A stretch of 64,000 bases of DNA from Nocardia asteroides (GTDB lineage: Bacteria; Actinomycetota; Actinomycetes; Mycobacteriales; Mycobacteriaceae): contig NZ_CP089214.1 of NCBI RefSeq assembly GCF_021183625.1, forward strand, positions 3,472,001 to 3,536,000. The letters are read 5' to 3'. Positions 7,600-18,020 of this stretch are shown piece after piece. The notes below the pieces were generated by a model. That model saw only the letters and a list, made by a program, of their open reading frames with translations, was not told the DNA's origin and searched no databases. The first letter of the stretch is position 1, and each line of letters begins with the position of its first letter. A program made the translations under genes and the position numbers.

Positions 7600-8562
7600 T
7601 CAGGCCAGTACCCACTGCGGCTCGGCGGCGGGTCGATACCGGTCGGTGACGTCACCGACCAGCCCCGGTTCGACGGTCAGCTTCCGGCACTCGTCGAAAT
7701 CGAGCTCCGTGAGCCGGGTCCAGATGATGTCCGGGCTGAACGAGGACTCGTAGGCGTACACCCCGCGGCCGAGGTCGGCGAGGGTGCGCCAGATCGTCGG
7801 CGCGATGTACGGGCGCTGCGGGTCCGGCGTGCCGAACGGCTGCGCGGCATTGCGCATGACGCTGAGCAGCGCGGCGTAGCCGCGGCCGGGGGTGCTGGCG
7901 GGGGGCAGCCGGTCCAGGTAGTACTCGGCCCGGACGAAGCGGTCGGCCGCCTCGGTGGTGCCCGGCAGCGGCTGGGTGCCACCGAACCCGGCGTAGCGGT
8001 TGCGCAGCTCGAGCTGCTGATCGAAGGGCGGCGAGTTGGTCATCACGGTGTAGGCGCGATCGTGGTGCAGCCGGGGCTTGCCGTCCAGGTGCTCGATGAC
8101 GAGCGAATCACCGCTCGCGTCGTCCAGCGCGAGGTGCACGGTGCCGAGCCGCCCCGAGCGCGGCTCGACCAGCGGAATCACCTGCATCGGCTCCTCGTCC
8201 AGCAGCCGCACGCATTCGGCGACCGTGGCGCAGCGGTCGAGGAAGAGCTGCGGCCAGAGCGAGACGGCGAGCGCCGGCAACTCCGGAGCACGCTCCCCGA
8301 AGTCGGACTCGGCCAGCCAGAGCACATGCGCCGCGAGCCCACGCTCGTTGATGCCGTCGGTGCTCGCGCCATCCCAGACGGTGGTCACCACGCTCCCGTA
8401 GGTTGCCTTCCAGCGCAGCGGATTCGGGTCGCTGCCATGGCCGGTCCGCACGGCCCCCCGCGGCAGCGACCAGAGGTTGGTGTCCATCTCCTCGGGCCAG
8501 TCCATATTCCGCCCGACCAGTACGCCCTGCTCGCCAGCCGTCCACAACGCCCGTGTGCACAT
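7600..8562 (-). CDS. Choloylglycine hydrolase/penicillin V acylase-like Ntn hydrolase
   Basis: This 320-residue protein begins MCTRALW, so removal of Met exposes Cys2 as the N-terminal nucleophile. Arg18, Asn19 and Asp21 (GRNMDW) match the conserved positions of the bile-salt hydrolase/penicillin acylase family. DGINERGLAAHVLWL and TVMTNSPPFDQQL are further family blocks. These enzymes hydrolyse linear amides: bile salts, penicillin V, or acyl-homoserine lactones. There is no signal peptide, so it probably acts in the cytoplasm. The substrate cannot be decided from sequence. It lies downstream of a TetR gene, 56 bases away on the same strand, but is probably transcribed separately. Confidence 0.87.
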   Translation of the reverse strand: MCTRALWTAGEQGVLVGRNMDWPEEMDTNLWSLPRGAVRTGHGSDPNPLRWKATYGSVVTTVWDGASTDGINERGLAAHVLWLAESDFGERAPELPALAVSLWPQLFLDRCATVAECVRLLDEEPMQVIPLVEPRSGRLGTVHLALDDASGDSLVIEHLDGKPRLHHDRAYTVMTNSPPFDQQLELRNRYAGFGGTQPLPGTTEAADRFVRAEYYLDRLPPASTPGRGYAALLSVMRNAAQPFGTPDPQRPYIAPTIWRTLADLGRGVYAYESSFSPDIIWTRLTELDFDECRKLTVEPGLVGDVTDRYRPAAEPQWVLA

Positions 8563-8618
8563 GCGCTCTCCTCGCGCTCAGCTATCGGTGAGTTACCTGG
8601 AGCACATGGTACTGCCGA

Positions 8619-9224
8619 TCAGCCGTGCAGCGCGGTATGCAGGGTGGCGGCCCACTGCTGCACGATCAGCTTCCGCCGCACCGAATCGTCGGTGAGCACG
8701 TCGGCGAGCCCGAGCCCGCGGGCCAGATCCAGGGTGGCCTGGACCAGGTGGTGCGCCACCGGGTCGGAGTCGTCGACGCCGAGCGCCTCGACCGCGCGCC
8801 GGTGCGACACCCGGCCGAACTTGGCCTCCAGCGGGACGATGCGCTGGCTGAGCGCCGGGTCGGCGGCGGCGTGCGTCCAGACCTGCAGCGCCGCTTTGAA
8901 GAGCGGGCTGGTGTAGGACTCGACCAGCCCGGAGACCACCGCCTCGGTGCGCGCGACGCCGGAGGTGGCGGCGAGCGACGCCGCCTCCTCCGTCGCCTGG
9001 CCGTTGCGCACGTCGAACATGTACTCGAGCGCGGCGGTGATCAGGTCCTCGCGGGTCGGGAAGTGGTGCTGGGCGGCCCCGCGGGAGACCCCGGCGCGCT
9101 CCGCGACCACCGCGACCGTCGCCGCGGCCCAGCCGAATTCGGCCAGGCAGTCGATGGTCGCCTCGAGCAGCCGCTGCCGGGTGGCGCGGCTGCGGTCCTG
9201 CTTGGGTTCGTGCGGAGTCACCAT
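8619..9224 (-). CDS. TetR regulator at the end of the acc-fadE operon
   Basis: The 201-residue protein has a TetR HTH at about residues 10-60, with RLLEATIDCLAEFGWAAATV and then RAGVSRGAAQHHFPTREDL. The AQHHF variant is common in TetR proteins that control acyl-CoA catabolism. The gene is only four bases downstream of echA7 on the same strand, so it is most likely co-transcribed and provides feedback control of the whole operon. A candidate operator lies in front of the operon at 17727-17747. The ligand is probably an acyl-CoA from the pathway (inference). Confidence 0.87.
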   Translation of the reverse strand: MVTPHEPKQDRSRATRQRLLEATIDCLAEFGWAAATVAVVAERAGVSRGAAQHHFPTREDLITAALEYMFDVRNGQATEEAASLAATSGVARTEAVVSGLVESYTSPLFKAALQVWTHAAADPALSQRIVPLEAKFGRVSHRRAVEALGVDDSDPVAHHLVQATLDLARGLGLADVLTDDSVRRKLIVQQWAATLHTALHG

Positions 9225-9228
9225 GTGC

Positions 9229-9999
9229 TCATTCTGCCCAGGAGGGCGGGCGGCGCTGCAGGAAGGCCGTCATCCCCTCGCGCACCTCGGCGGTGCCGAA
9301 GAAGCTCGCCGAGCGCTCCGCGAGCTCCTCCGCGGTGCGGTCGAAACCGGCCAGGATATCGGCGTTGACCAGTCGTTTCGCCTCGGCCAGGCCCTGCGGT
9401 GCGCCCTTGCGCAGCTCGGCGCGCAAGCGGGCGATCTCGGCGCCGGGATCCTCGGCGGCAACGGTCACCAATCCGATCGCCGCCGCGACCTCCGGACCGA
9501 ATTTCTCGCCGGTCAGGTAGTACCGGCTCGCGGCGCGCTGGTCCAGCCTGGGTAGCAGGGTCAGCGAGATCATGAACGGCGCGAGCCCGATTCGCACCTC
9601 GGTGAGCGCGAAGCTGCTGCCCGGGCCAGCCACCGCGAGGTCGCAGCCTGCCACGATGCCCATGCCGCCTGCCCGGACATTGCCGTCGATCCTGGCCAGC
9701 ACCGGCTTGGGGATCTCGACCAGCCTGCGCAGCACCCCGATCATGCTCCGGGTGCGCTGATCCGCCGCGATAGCCGGATCGGCGTCGCTCGCCTCGCTGA
9801 GATCCGCACCGGCGCAGAAGGTGTTGCCGGTGTGCGCGAGCACGATGCCGCGCACGGCGTCGTCGGCGGCGGCGGCGTCCAGCCCGGCGAGCAGCTCGGC
9901 GACGAGCCTGCTGGAGAGCGCGTTCCGGTTGTGCGGCGAGTCGAGGGTGAGCGTGGCGAAACCCGCGGCCACCTCGTAGCGCACCAGCGGCTCGGCCAT
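9229..9999 (-). CDS. echA7: Enoyl-CoA hydratase/isomerase (EchA7-like)
   Basis: The 256-residue crotonase-fold protein hydrates an enoyl-CoA. The oxyanion-hole segments are visible: FCAGADLSEAS near residue 65 and AGGMGIVAGCDLAVAG near residue 108. The usual second catalytic Glu region reads LTEVRIGLAPFM. Its ATG overlaps the fadE12 stop by one base (TGATG), so it is translationally coupled. The order fadE12-echA7 matches M. tuberculosis Rv0972c-Rv0971c, from which I take the symbol. In an AtuA-type pathway this protein would hydrate the carboxylated unsaturated acyl-CoA (inference). Confidence 0.88.
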   Translation of the reverse strand: MAEPLVRYEVAAGFATLTLDSPHNRNALSSRLVAELLAGLDAAAADDAVRGIVLAHTGNTFCAGADLSEASDADPAIAADQRTRSMIGVLRRLVEIPKPVLARIDGNVRAGGMGIVAGCDLAVAGPGSSFALTEVRIGLAPFMISLTLLPRLDQRAASRYYLTGEKFGPEVAAAIGLVTVAAEDPGAEIARLRAELRKGAPQGLAEAKRLVNADILAGFDRTAEELAERSASFFGTAEVREGMTAFLQRRPPSWAE

Positions 10000-11155
10000 C
10001 AGTACGACTTCGGCAGGCCAAGCGAGTGCTGGGCGACGAAGTTGAGCACCATCTCCCGGCTCACCGGCGCGATCCGCGCGATCCTGGCCGCGGCCAGCAT
10101 GGCGGCGAGCCCGACCTCCTTGGTGAGGCCGGCCCCGCCGTGCGTCTGCACCGCCTGGTCCAGCGCCTTGATGCTGGCCTCGCCCGCGGCGTACTTGGCC
10201 ATGTTGGCGGCCTCGGCGGCGCCCATCTCGTCGCCGGTGTCGTAGAGCACGGCGGCCTTCTGCATCATCAGCTTGGCCAGCTCGACCTCGACCTTGGCCT
10301 GCGCCAGCGGGTGCGCGATGCCCTGGTGCGCGCCGATCGGGGTCTTCCACACGGTGCGCTCGCGGGCGTACGCGACGGCCCGGTCCAGCGCGTAGCGGCC
10401 CATGCCGACGGCCATGGCCGCGCCCATGATGCGCTCCGGGTTGAGCCCGGCGAAGAGCTGCATGAGCGCGGCGTCCTCGCTGCCGACCAGCGCGGTCGCG
10501 GGCAGCCGGACGTCGTCGAGGAAGAGCGTGAACTGGGTGTCCGGCTCGATGATGTCCATCTCCTGCGCCGTCTTCTCGAAGCCGGGGGCGTCGGTGGGCA
10601 CGATGAAGAGCGCGGGCTTGAGCTTGCCGGTCTTGTGATCCTCGGTGCGGGCGACGATCAGCACCGCCTCGGCCTGGTCGACGCCGGAGATGTAGACCTT
10701 GCGGCCGTTCAGGATCCAGTCGCCGCCGTCCCTGCGGGCGGTGGTGGTGATCTGGTGCGAGTTGGAGCCCGCGTCCGGCTCGGTGATGCCGAAGACCATC
10801 GTCGCCGAGCCGTCGGCGAGCTTGGTCAGCCACTCCCGCTTCTGCTCCTCGGTGCCGTACCGGGTGATGATGGTGCCGCAGATGGCGGGCGAGACCACCA
10901 TGAGCAGCAGCCCGGCGCCCTGCGCGGCGAGCTCCTCCATCACCAGCGCCAGCTCGTACATGCCCGCGCCGCCGCCGCCGTACTCCTCCGGCAGGTTCAC
11001 GCCGAGGAAGCCGAGCTTGCCCGCCTCGTCCCAGAGTTCGCGCAGCGGTTCGTGGTTGCGCGCCTTCGGCAGGACGTAGTCCAGGTACGGGTACTTGCTC
11101 GCGAGCGCGGCGACGGCCTTGCGCAGCGACTTCTGCTCGTCGGTCTCGATGAAAC

Positions 11156-11159
<4 letters not shown>
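9999..11159 (-). CDS. fadE12: Acyl-CoA dehydrogenase (FadE12-like)
   Basis: The 386-residue flavoprotein oxidises an acyl-CoA to the 2-enoyl-CoA and passes electrons to ETF. LPEEYGGGGAG, FGITEPDAGSNSHQ (FAD/substrate signature 1) and QTHGGAGLTKEVG (C-terminal signature) are visible. It begins at ATG 11159, overlapping the accA2 stop by four bases. It is one of two acyl-CoA dehydrogenases in the operon; having two suggests successive dehydrogenations or branched substrates. Length and position match M. tuberculosis fadE12. Confidence 0.9.
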
Positions 11160-13153
<1,994 letters not shown>

Positions 13154-13211
13154 GCCGACCTCACAATCGTGCGCGCGACGGCGCTCAGGACGGTCCTGAT
13201 CATTTCGCCCC

Positions 13212-14810
13212 CTACATCCGGAAGACGCCGAAGCCCGCGGCGCCCTCGATCGGTGCGGTGTGCACGGCGGAGAGCGCCATGCCGAGCACGGTGCGGGTAT
13301 CGCGCGGGTCGATCACGCCGTCGTCGTAGAGCCGCCCGGACATGAACATGGCCAGCGACTCCGCCTCGATCTGCGCCTCGATCATGGCCCGCATCCCGGC
13401 ATCGGCCTCCTCGTCGAAGCCCTGCCCGCGCGCCTCGGCGGCGGCCCTGCCCACGATGGAGATGACCCCGGCCAGCTGCGCCCCGCCCATGACCGCGGAT
13501 TTCGCACTCGGCCAGGCGAAGACGAAGCGCGGGTCGTAGGCGCGCCCGCACATGCCGTAGTGCCCGGCCCCGTAGGAGGCGCCCATGAGCAGCGAGATGT
13601 GCGGCACCGTCGAGTTGGAGACGGCGTTGATCATCATCGAGCCGTGCTTGATGATGCCCTTCTGCTCGTACTCCTTGCCGACCATGTAGCCGGTGGTGTT
13701 GTGCAGGAACAGCAGCGGCGTGTTGCTCCGATTGGCCAGCTGGATGAACTGGGTCGCCTTCTGCGACTCCTCGGAGAAGAGCACGCCACGCGCGTTCGCC
13801 AGGATGCCGACCGGGTAGCCGTGCAGCTCGGCCCAGCCGGTGACCAGGCTGGAGCCGTAGAGCGGCTTGAACTCGTCGAATTCGGAGCCGTCCACGATCC
13901 GGGCGATCACCTCGCGCGGGTCGAACGGGATCTTGAGGTCGGGCGGGACGATGCCGAGCAGTTCTTCGGCGTCGAAGAGCGGTTCGAGCACCGCGGCGCG
14001 CGGCGCGGGCCCCCGCTTGCGCCAGTTCAGCCGCCGGACGATGGCGCGGCCGATCCGGATGGCGTCCTGCTCGTCCACCGCGTAGTAGTCGGCGAGCCCG
14101 GAGACCCTGGCGTGCATATCCGCGCCGCCGAGCGATTCGTCGTCGGACTCCTCGCCGGTCGCCATCTTGACCAGCGGCGGGCCGCCGAGGAAGACCTTGG
14201 AGCGCTCCTTGATCATGACCACGTGGTCGGACATGCCGGGGATGTACGCCCCGCCCGCCGTCGAGTTGCCGAAGACCAGCGCGATGGTGGGGATGCCTGC
14301 CGCGGAGGCGCGGGTGAGGTCGCGGAACATGCGCCCGCCGGGGACGAAGACCTCCTTCTGCGTCGGCAGGTCCGCGCCGCCGGACTCGACCAGCGAGATC
14401 ACCGGCAGCCGGTTCTCCCGCACGATGTCGTTGACGCGCAGCGTCTTCCGCAGCGTCCAGGGGTTGGAGGTGCCGCCGCGCACGGTCGGGTCCGGGGCGA
14501 CGATCATGCACTCGACGCCCTCGACCACGCCGATCCCGCAGACGGTGCTGCCGCCCACGTGGAACTCGCTGCCCCAGCCCGCCAGCGCGCAGAGCTCGAG
14601 GAACGGCGAGTCCTCGTCGATGAGCAGCTCGATGCGCTCGCGGGCGGTCAGCTTGCCGCGCCTGCGGTGCCTGGCCAGCTTGTCCGGCCCGCCGCCCGCG
14701 ACGGCCTTGGCGAACTCCGCGCCGACCTCGAGCAGCTTCTCGCTCATGGCCGCGGCGGCCGCCTCGTACTCCGGCGCGGCGGTGTCGACGGTGCTGCGCA
14801 GCACGGTCAT
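13212..14810 (-). CDS. accD2: Acyl-CoA carboxylase beta subunit (carboxyltransferase, AccD2-like)
   Basis: The 532-residue carboxyltransferase has the two crotonase-like halves of the AccD family. The N-half has RERIELLIDEDSPFLEL and VSLVESGGADL; the C-half has NTTGYMVGKEYE, HGSMMINAVSNS and SYGAGHYGMCGRAYDPRF. GKEYE and this C-half pattern are characteristic of methylcrotonyl-/geranyl-CoA carboxylase beta chains rather than propionyl-CoA carboxylase (family knowledge). Its ATG overlaps the fadE13 stop (ATGA). It pairs with accA2 directly downstream to form the holoenzyme in the cytoplasm. Confidence 0.94.
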   Translation of the reverse strand: MTVLRSTVDTAAPEYEAAAAAMSEKLLEVGAEFAKAVAGGGPDKLARHRRRGKLTARERIELLIDEDSPFLELCALAGWGSEFHVGGSTVCGIGVVEGVECMIVAPDPTVRGGTSNPWTLRKTLRVNDIVRENRLPVISLVESGGADLPTQKEVFVPGGRMFRDLTRASAAGIPTIALVFGNSTAGGAYIPGMSDHVVMIKERSKVFLGGPPLVKMATGEESDDESLGGADMHARVSGLADYYAVDEQDAIRIGRAIVRRLNWRKRGPAPRAAVLEPLFDAEELLGIVPPDLKIPFDPREVIARIVDGSEFDEFKPLYGSSLVTGWAELHGYPVGILANARGVLFSEESQKATQFIQLANRSNTPLLFLHNTTGYMVGKEYEQKGIIKHGSMMINAVSNSTVPHISLLMGASYGAGHYGMCGRAYDPRFVFAWPSAKSAVMGGAQLAGVISIVGRAAAEARGQGFDEEADAGMRAMIEAQIEAESLAMFMSGRLYDDGVIDPRDTRTVLGMALSAVHTAPIEGAAGFGVFRM

Positions 14811-15958
14811 GACTGGTACCCCAATCGCTTCGCGGCCAGTGCGGTGAGGATCTCGGTGGTGCCTCCGCCGATACCGAGGATGCGGATATCACGGTACTGC
14901 CGCTCGACCTCGGCCTCGCGCATGTAGCCGAGCCCGCCGAAGAGCTGAACGGCCTGGTTGGCGACCCACTCGCCGGCCTCGACGGCGGTGTTCTTGGCGA
15001 AGCAGACCTCGGCGATCAGGTCGGTCTCGCCCGCCGCGGCCCGCTCGACCACGTGCCGGGTGTAGACCCGGGCGACGTCGGTCCGGCGGGCCATCTCGGC
15101 CAGCGTGTTCTGCACCGCCTGCCTGCTGATCAGCGGCCGGCCGAAGGTCTCCCGGTCGCGGCACCACCGCAGGGTCAGGTCGAGGCAGCGCTGTGCCTGG
15201 CTGTAGGCCTGGGCCGCCAGCCCGGCCCGCTCGCTCACGAAGGCCTGCGCGATCTGCGCGAAGCCGCTGTTCTCCCGGCCGACCAGGTTGCCGACCGGTA
15301 CCCGGACGTCCACGTAGGAGAGCTCGGCGGTGTCCGAGGCGCGCCAGCCCATCTTGTCCAGCTTGCGGCTCACCGTGAAGCCGGGCGTCCCCTTCTCCAC
15401 GACCAGCAGCGAGACGCCGCCCGCGCCCGGCCCGCCGGTGCGCACCGCGGTGACGACGAAGTCGGCGCGGCAGCCGGAGGTGATGTAGGTCTTGGCACCG
15501 TTGACGACGTAGTGGTCGCCGTCCCTGACCGCGGTGGTGGTCAGGTGCCCGACGTCGGAGCCGCCGCCCGGCTCGGTGATGGCGAGCGAGCCGATCAGCT
15601 CACCGGCCAGCGTCGGCCGCACCCAGCGTTCGAGCTGCTCCGGGTCGCCGGCCGCGGCCAGGTGCGGCACCGCGATGCCGCAGGTGAAGAGCGAGGCGAA
15701 GAGCCCGCCGGAGCCGCCCGCGTAGTGCATCTCCTCGCAGACCAGCGCGGCGTCGATGCCGTCGCCGCCCGCGCCGCCGACCGCCTCGGGGAACTGGATG
15801 CCGAGCAGCCCGAGCGCGCCCGCTTTCTTGTGCAGCTCGCGCGGGATCTCGCCGTCCCGCTCCCACTCGTCGAGGAACGGGAGCACCTCGCGCTCCACGA
15901 AACCGCGGACGGTGGCGCGCAGCTCGCGCCGCTCCGGGGTGGACCAGGGATTGTTCAC
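14807..15958 (-). CDS. fadE13: Acyl-CoA dehydrogenase (FadE13-like)
   Basis: The 383-residue protein is a second acyl-CoA dehydrogenase. It shows LAITEPGGGSDVG (signature 1), ISRQAVQNTLAEMARRTD and QLFGGLGYMREAEVERQYRD (signature 2), then IGGGTTEI at the C-terminus. It starts at GTG 15958, which overlaps the AtuA-like stop as GTGA; a longer reading frame exists upstream but runs into the neighbour's coding region. In acyclic terpene and leucine pathways the dehydrogenase supplies the unsaturated substrate of the carboxylase (family knowledge). Its position matches M. tuberculosis fadE13 next to accD2. Confidence 0.9.
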   Translation of the reverse strand: MNNPWSTPERRELRATVRGFVEREVLPFLDEWERDGEIPRELHKKAGALGLLGIQFPEAVGGAGGDGIDAALVCEEMHYAGGSGGLFASLFTCGIAVPHLAAAGDPEQLERWVRPTLAGELIGSLAITEPGGGSDVGHLTTTAVRDGDHYVVNGAKTYITSGCRADFVVTAVRTGGPGAGGVSLLVVEKGTPGFTVSRKLDKMGWRASDTAELSYVDVRVPVGNLVGRENSGFAQIAQAFVSERAGLAAQAYSQAQRCLDLTLRWCRDRETFGRPLISRQAVQNTLAEMARRTDVARVYTRHVVERAAAGETDLIAEVCFAKNTAVEAGEWVANQAVQLFGGLGYMREAEVERQYRDIRILGIGGGTTEILTALAAKRLGYQS

Positions 15959-17667
15959 AGCAGCTCCGTGGGGATCTCGACGTGCCGGGACCGCAGCCAT
16001 TCGCCGAGTCCCTTCGCCTGGGGGTCGAATCGGGCCTGGTAGGCGACGCCCTTGCCGAGCAGGCCGTGGATGACGAAGTTCAGCGCGCGCAGGTTGGGCA
16101 GGACGGTCCTGGTGATCGGCAGCTCCGCCGCCTCCGGGAGCAGGGTGCGCAGCGCGTCGACGGTGAGGGTGTGCGCCAGCCAGCGCCACTGCTCGTCGGT
16201 GCGCACCCAGACGCCGACATTGGCATTGCCGCCCTTGTCGCCGCTGCGCGCCAGCGCGATGGTGCCGAGCGGGTGCGTCTCGGTGTCGGTTGCCTCGAGC
16301 GGCTCCGGCAGCTCGGGTTCGGCGAGCTCGAGCAGGTCGCGGGTGGCTCTCGGGGCACCGATCCGCACCACCGCGCCGTCCGGCAGGACCGCGGTGTGGC
16401 CGACCGCGTCGGCGGGCACGTACCCCGGCGTGAAGACGCCGTAGGGCGCGCCGTTTCCGGGCGGCGAGGTGAGCGTGAAGCCGGGGTAGCTCGCCAGCGC
16501 CAGCTCCACCGCGACGGCGGAGAAGGCGCGGCCGACCTTGTTCGGGTCGGGGTCACGGACCACGCAGCGCAGCAGCGCGGAGGCGCGCTCCTCGGTGTCG
16601 GCGTCCGGGCGGTCCAGCCGGGCCAGCGACCACTCCAGCTCGGCCGGGCGGACCGGCAGCCAGGTCTCCAGCTGCTTCCTGGTGAGCTCCGCCTTGGCCT
16701 CGATCTCCAGGCCGGTGAGGACGAAGGTCATCTCGTTGCGGAAGCCGTCCAGGGTGTTCAGCGAGACCTTGGTGGTCGGCGGCGGCGCCTCGCCGCGCAC
16801 GTTGTCGATCCGCACCCGGTCCCGGCCGTCCGCGCTGAGCCGGATGCTGTCCAGCCGGGTGGTGACGTCCGGCCCGGCGTAGCGGGCGCCCTGGATCTCG
16901 TACACGAGCTGCGCCGCGACGGTGTCGACGGTGACGGCGCCGCCGGTCCCGGGGTGCTTGGTGATCACGCTGCTCCCGTCCCGGCGCAGCTCCGCGATCG
17001 GGAAGCCGGGGCGGCTCAGGTCCGCGATCTCGGTGAAGAAGGCGAAGTTGCCCCCGGTCGCCTGGGTGCCGCACTCGATGACGTGCCCGGCCACCACCGC
17101 GCCTGCCAGCGCGTCGTAGTCGTCGTCGGCCCAGCCGAAGTGCGCCGCCGCCGGGCCCGCCACCAGCGCGGCGTCGGTGACCCGGCCGGTGACCACGATG
17201 TCGGCGCCCGCCACCAGGCACTCGGCGATACCCTGGGCGCCCAGGTAGGCGTTGGCGGTGAGCGGGGTGCCGAGGCCGAGCTCGGCGGCGCGGCCGAGCA
17301 GGTCGTCGCCGGTGACGTAGGCGATCTTCGGCCGCAAGCCCAGCTGCTCCGCGACCGCGCGCAGCTTCTCGGCGAGCCCGGCCGGGTTCAGCCCGCCTGC
17401 GTTGGCGACCAGCTTCACGTGCCGGTCCATGGCGAGGCCGAGGCAGTCCTCGACCTGGCGCAGGAAGGTCTTGGCGTAGCCGAGCGCGGGGTCCTTCATC
17501 CGGTCCCTGCCCAGGATGAGCATGGTGAGCTCGGCCAGGTAGTCGCCGGTGAGGACGTCGAGTTCACCGCCCTCGAGCATCTCCCGCATGGCGACGGCGC
17601 GGTCACCGTAGAAGCCGGAACAGTTGCCGATCCGGAGCAGCTCCGGGTCGGCCGCGAGACTGGTCAC
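15955..17667 (-). CDS. AtuA-family protein (DUF1446) with C-terminal ferredoxin-fold extension
   Basis: The 570-residue protein is the first gene of the operon. Residues 1 to about 450 are the AtuA/DUF1446 domain: RIGNCSGFYGDRAVAMREM, GDYLAELTMLILGRDRMKD and VTGRVTDAALVAGPAAAHFGW. The last 100 residues (LARSGDKGGNANVGVWVRTDE) match the separate AtuA-like small domain that is often a distinct protein, so this is a fusion. AtuA is required for acyclic terpene utilisation in Pseudomonas but its reaction is not established. The orthologue by position is Rv0976c of M. tuberculosis. A strong AGGAGGG sits ahead of GTG 17667. It is the least understood member of this operon. Confidence 0.88.
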   Translation of the reverse strand: MTSLAADPELLRIGNCSGFYGDRAVAMREMLEGGELDVLTGDYLAELTMLILGRDRMKDPALGYAKTFLRQVEDCLGLAMDRHVKLVANAGGLNPAGLAEKLRAVAEQLGLRPKIAYVTGDDLLGRAAELGLGTPLTANAYLGAQGIAECLVAGADIVVTGRVTDAALVAGPAAAHFGWADDDYDALAGAVVAGHVIECGTQATGGNFAFFTEIADLSRPGFPIAELRRDGSSVITKHPGTGGAVTVDTVAAQLVYEIQGARYAGPDVTTRLDSIRLSADGRDRVRIDNVRGEAPPPTTKVSLNTLDGFRNEMTFVLTGLEIEAKAELTRKQLETWLPVRPAELEWSLARLDRPDADTEERASALLRCVVRDPDPNKVGRAFSAVAVELALASYPGFTLTSPPGNGAPYGVFTPGYVPADAVGHTAVLPDGAVVRIGAPRATRDLLELAEPELPEPLEATDTETHPLGTIALARSGDKGGNANVGVWVRTDEQWRWLAHTLTVDALRTLLPEAAELPITRTVLPNLRALNFVIHGLLGKGVAYQARFDPQAKGLGEWLRSRHVEIPTELL

Positions 17668-17726
17668 GCGGGTGCCCTCCTGTGCAAGCGTCGTAGCGGT
17701 TACAGGGTCACACCGGGGCGATAAAA

Positions 17727-17747
17727 AAGCAAGCCCGCGTGCTTGTT
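17727..17747. promoter_or_regulatory. Imperfect palindrome ahead of the acc-fadE operon
   Basis: The sequence AAGCAAGC at 17727-17734 faces GCTTGTT at 17741-17747 across six bases, so on the minus strand it reads AACAAGC, a six-base spacer, GCTTGCTT. It resembles the AnCAAG/CTTGnT half-sites bound by TetR proteins of sterol and acyl-CoA catabolism (KstR2 type), though with a wider spacer. It lies in the divergent gap between the operon and the small membrane gene. The terminal TetR protein (8619-9224) is the natural candidate to bind it (inference). Confidence 0.45.
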
Positions 17748-17758
17748 AATGGGTTGGG

Positions 17759-17770
17759 TAGGCTGCGGGC
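17759..17770 (+). promoter_or_regulatory. -10 box of a leaderless transcript
   Basis: TAGGCT at 17759-17764 is followed by six bases and the GTG start of the small membrane gene. The 15 bases around it are almost the same as the -10 region of the TetR gene at 1987. Confidence 0.5.
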
Positions 17771-17926
17771 GTGTCCTCCAACCTCACCGTACTTCTGCTT
17801 CTCGCGCTGGCCGGGTTCCTGCTCGGCGGGGCGATCACCCTGTGGAAGACCACGCGGTGGATGGCTGTTTCGCTCGGGGTTTGCGCGGTGCTCGCGGGGG
17901 TCGGGGCGTTCGTCTGGGGGCAGTAG
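17771..17926 (+). CDS. Small two-helix membrane protein
   Basis: The product is 51 residues with two hydrophobic stretches, NLTVLLLLALAGFLLGGAI and MAVSLGVCAVLAGVGAFVW, joined by a short basic loop TLWKTTRW. It is below common gene-finder limits. A leaderless-type promoter directly in front and near-complete hydrophobic helices support it as real. It is divergent from the acc-fadE operon. I do not recognise a family; similar small proteins of unknown role occur widely in Nocardia-type genomes (general knowledge). Confidence 0.6.
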   Translation: MSSNLTVLLLLALAGFLLGGAITLWKTTRWMAVSLGVCAVLAGVGAFVWGQ

Positions 17927-18001
17927 TGCCCTCTCGGTTCGACGACGGCCACCTCCGTATACCAAGCGTCGCCAAAGCCTACGCTGGCTCGATGGCGTGG
18001 C

Positions 18002-18020
18002 ATGTGGGAAAATCCCACAT
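18002..18020. promoter_or_regulatory. Perfect palindrome abutting the XRE-ImmA start codon
   Basis: ATGTGGGAAAATCCCACAT is a perfect 8-bp inverted repeat with a three-base spacer that ends directly before the ATG at 18021. It would cover the ribosome binding site or the start of the mRNA. A possible -10 box TACGCT lies at 17980-17985. It is the expected kind of site for autorepression by the XRE domain of the encoded protein (inference). Confidence 0.7.
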
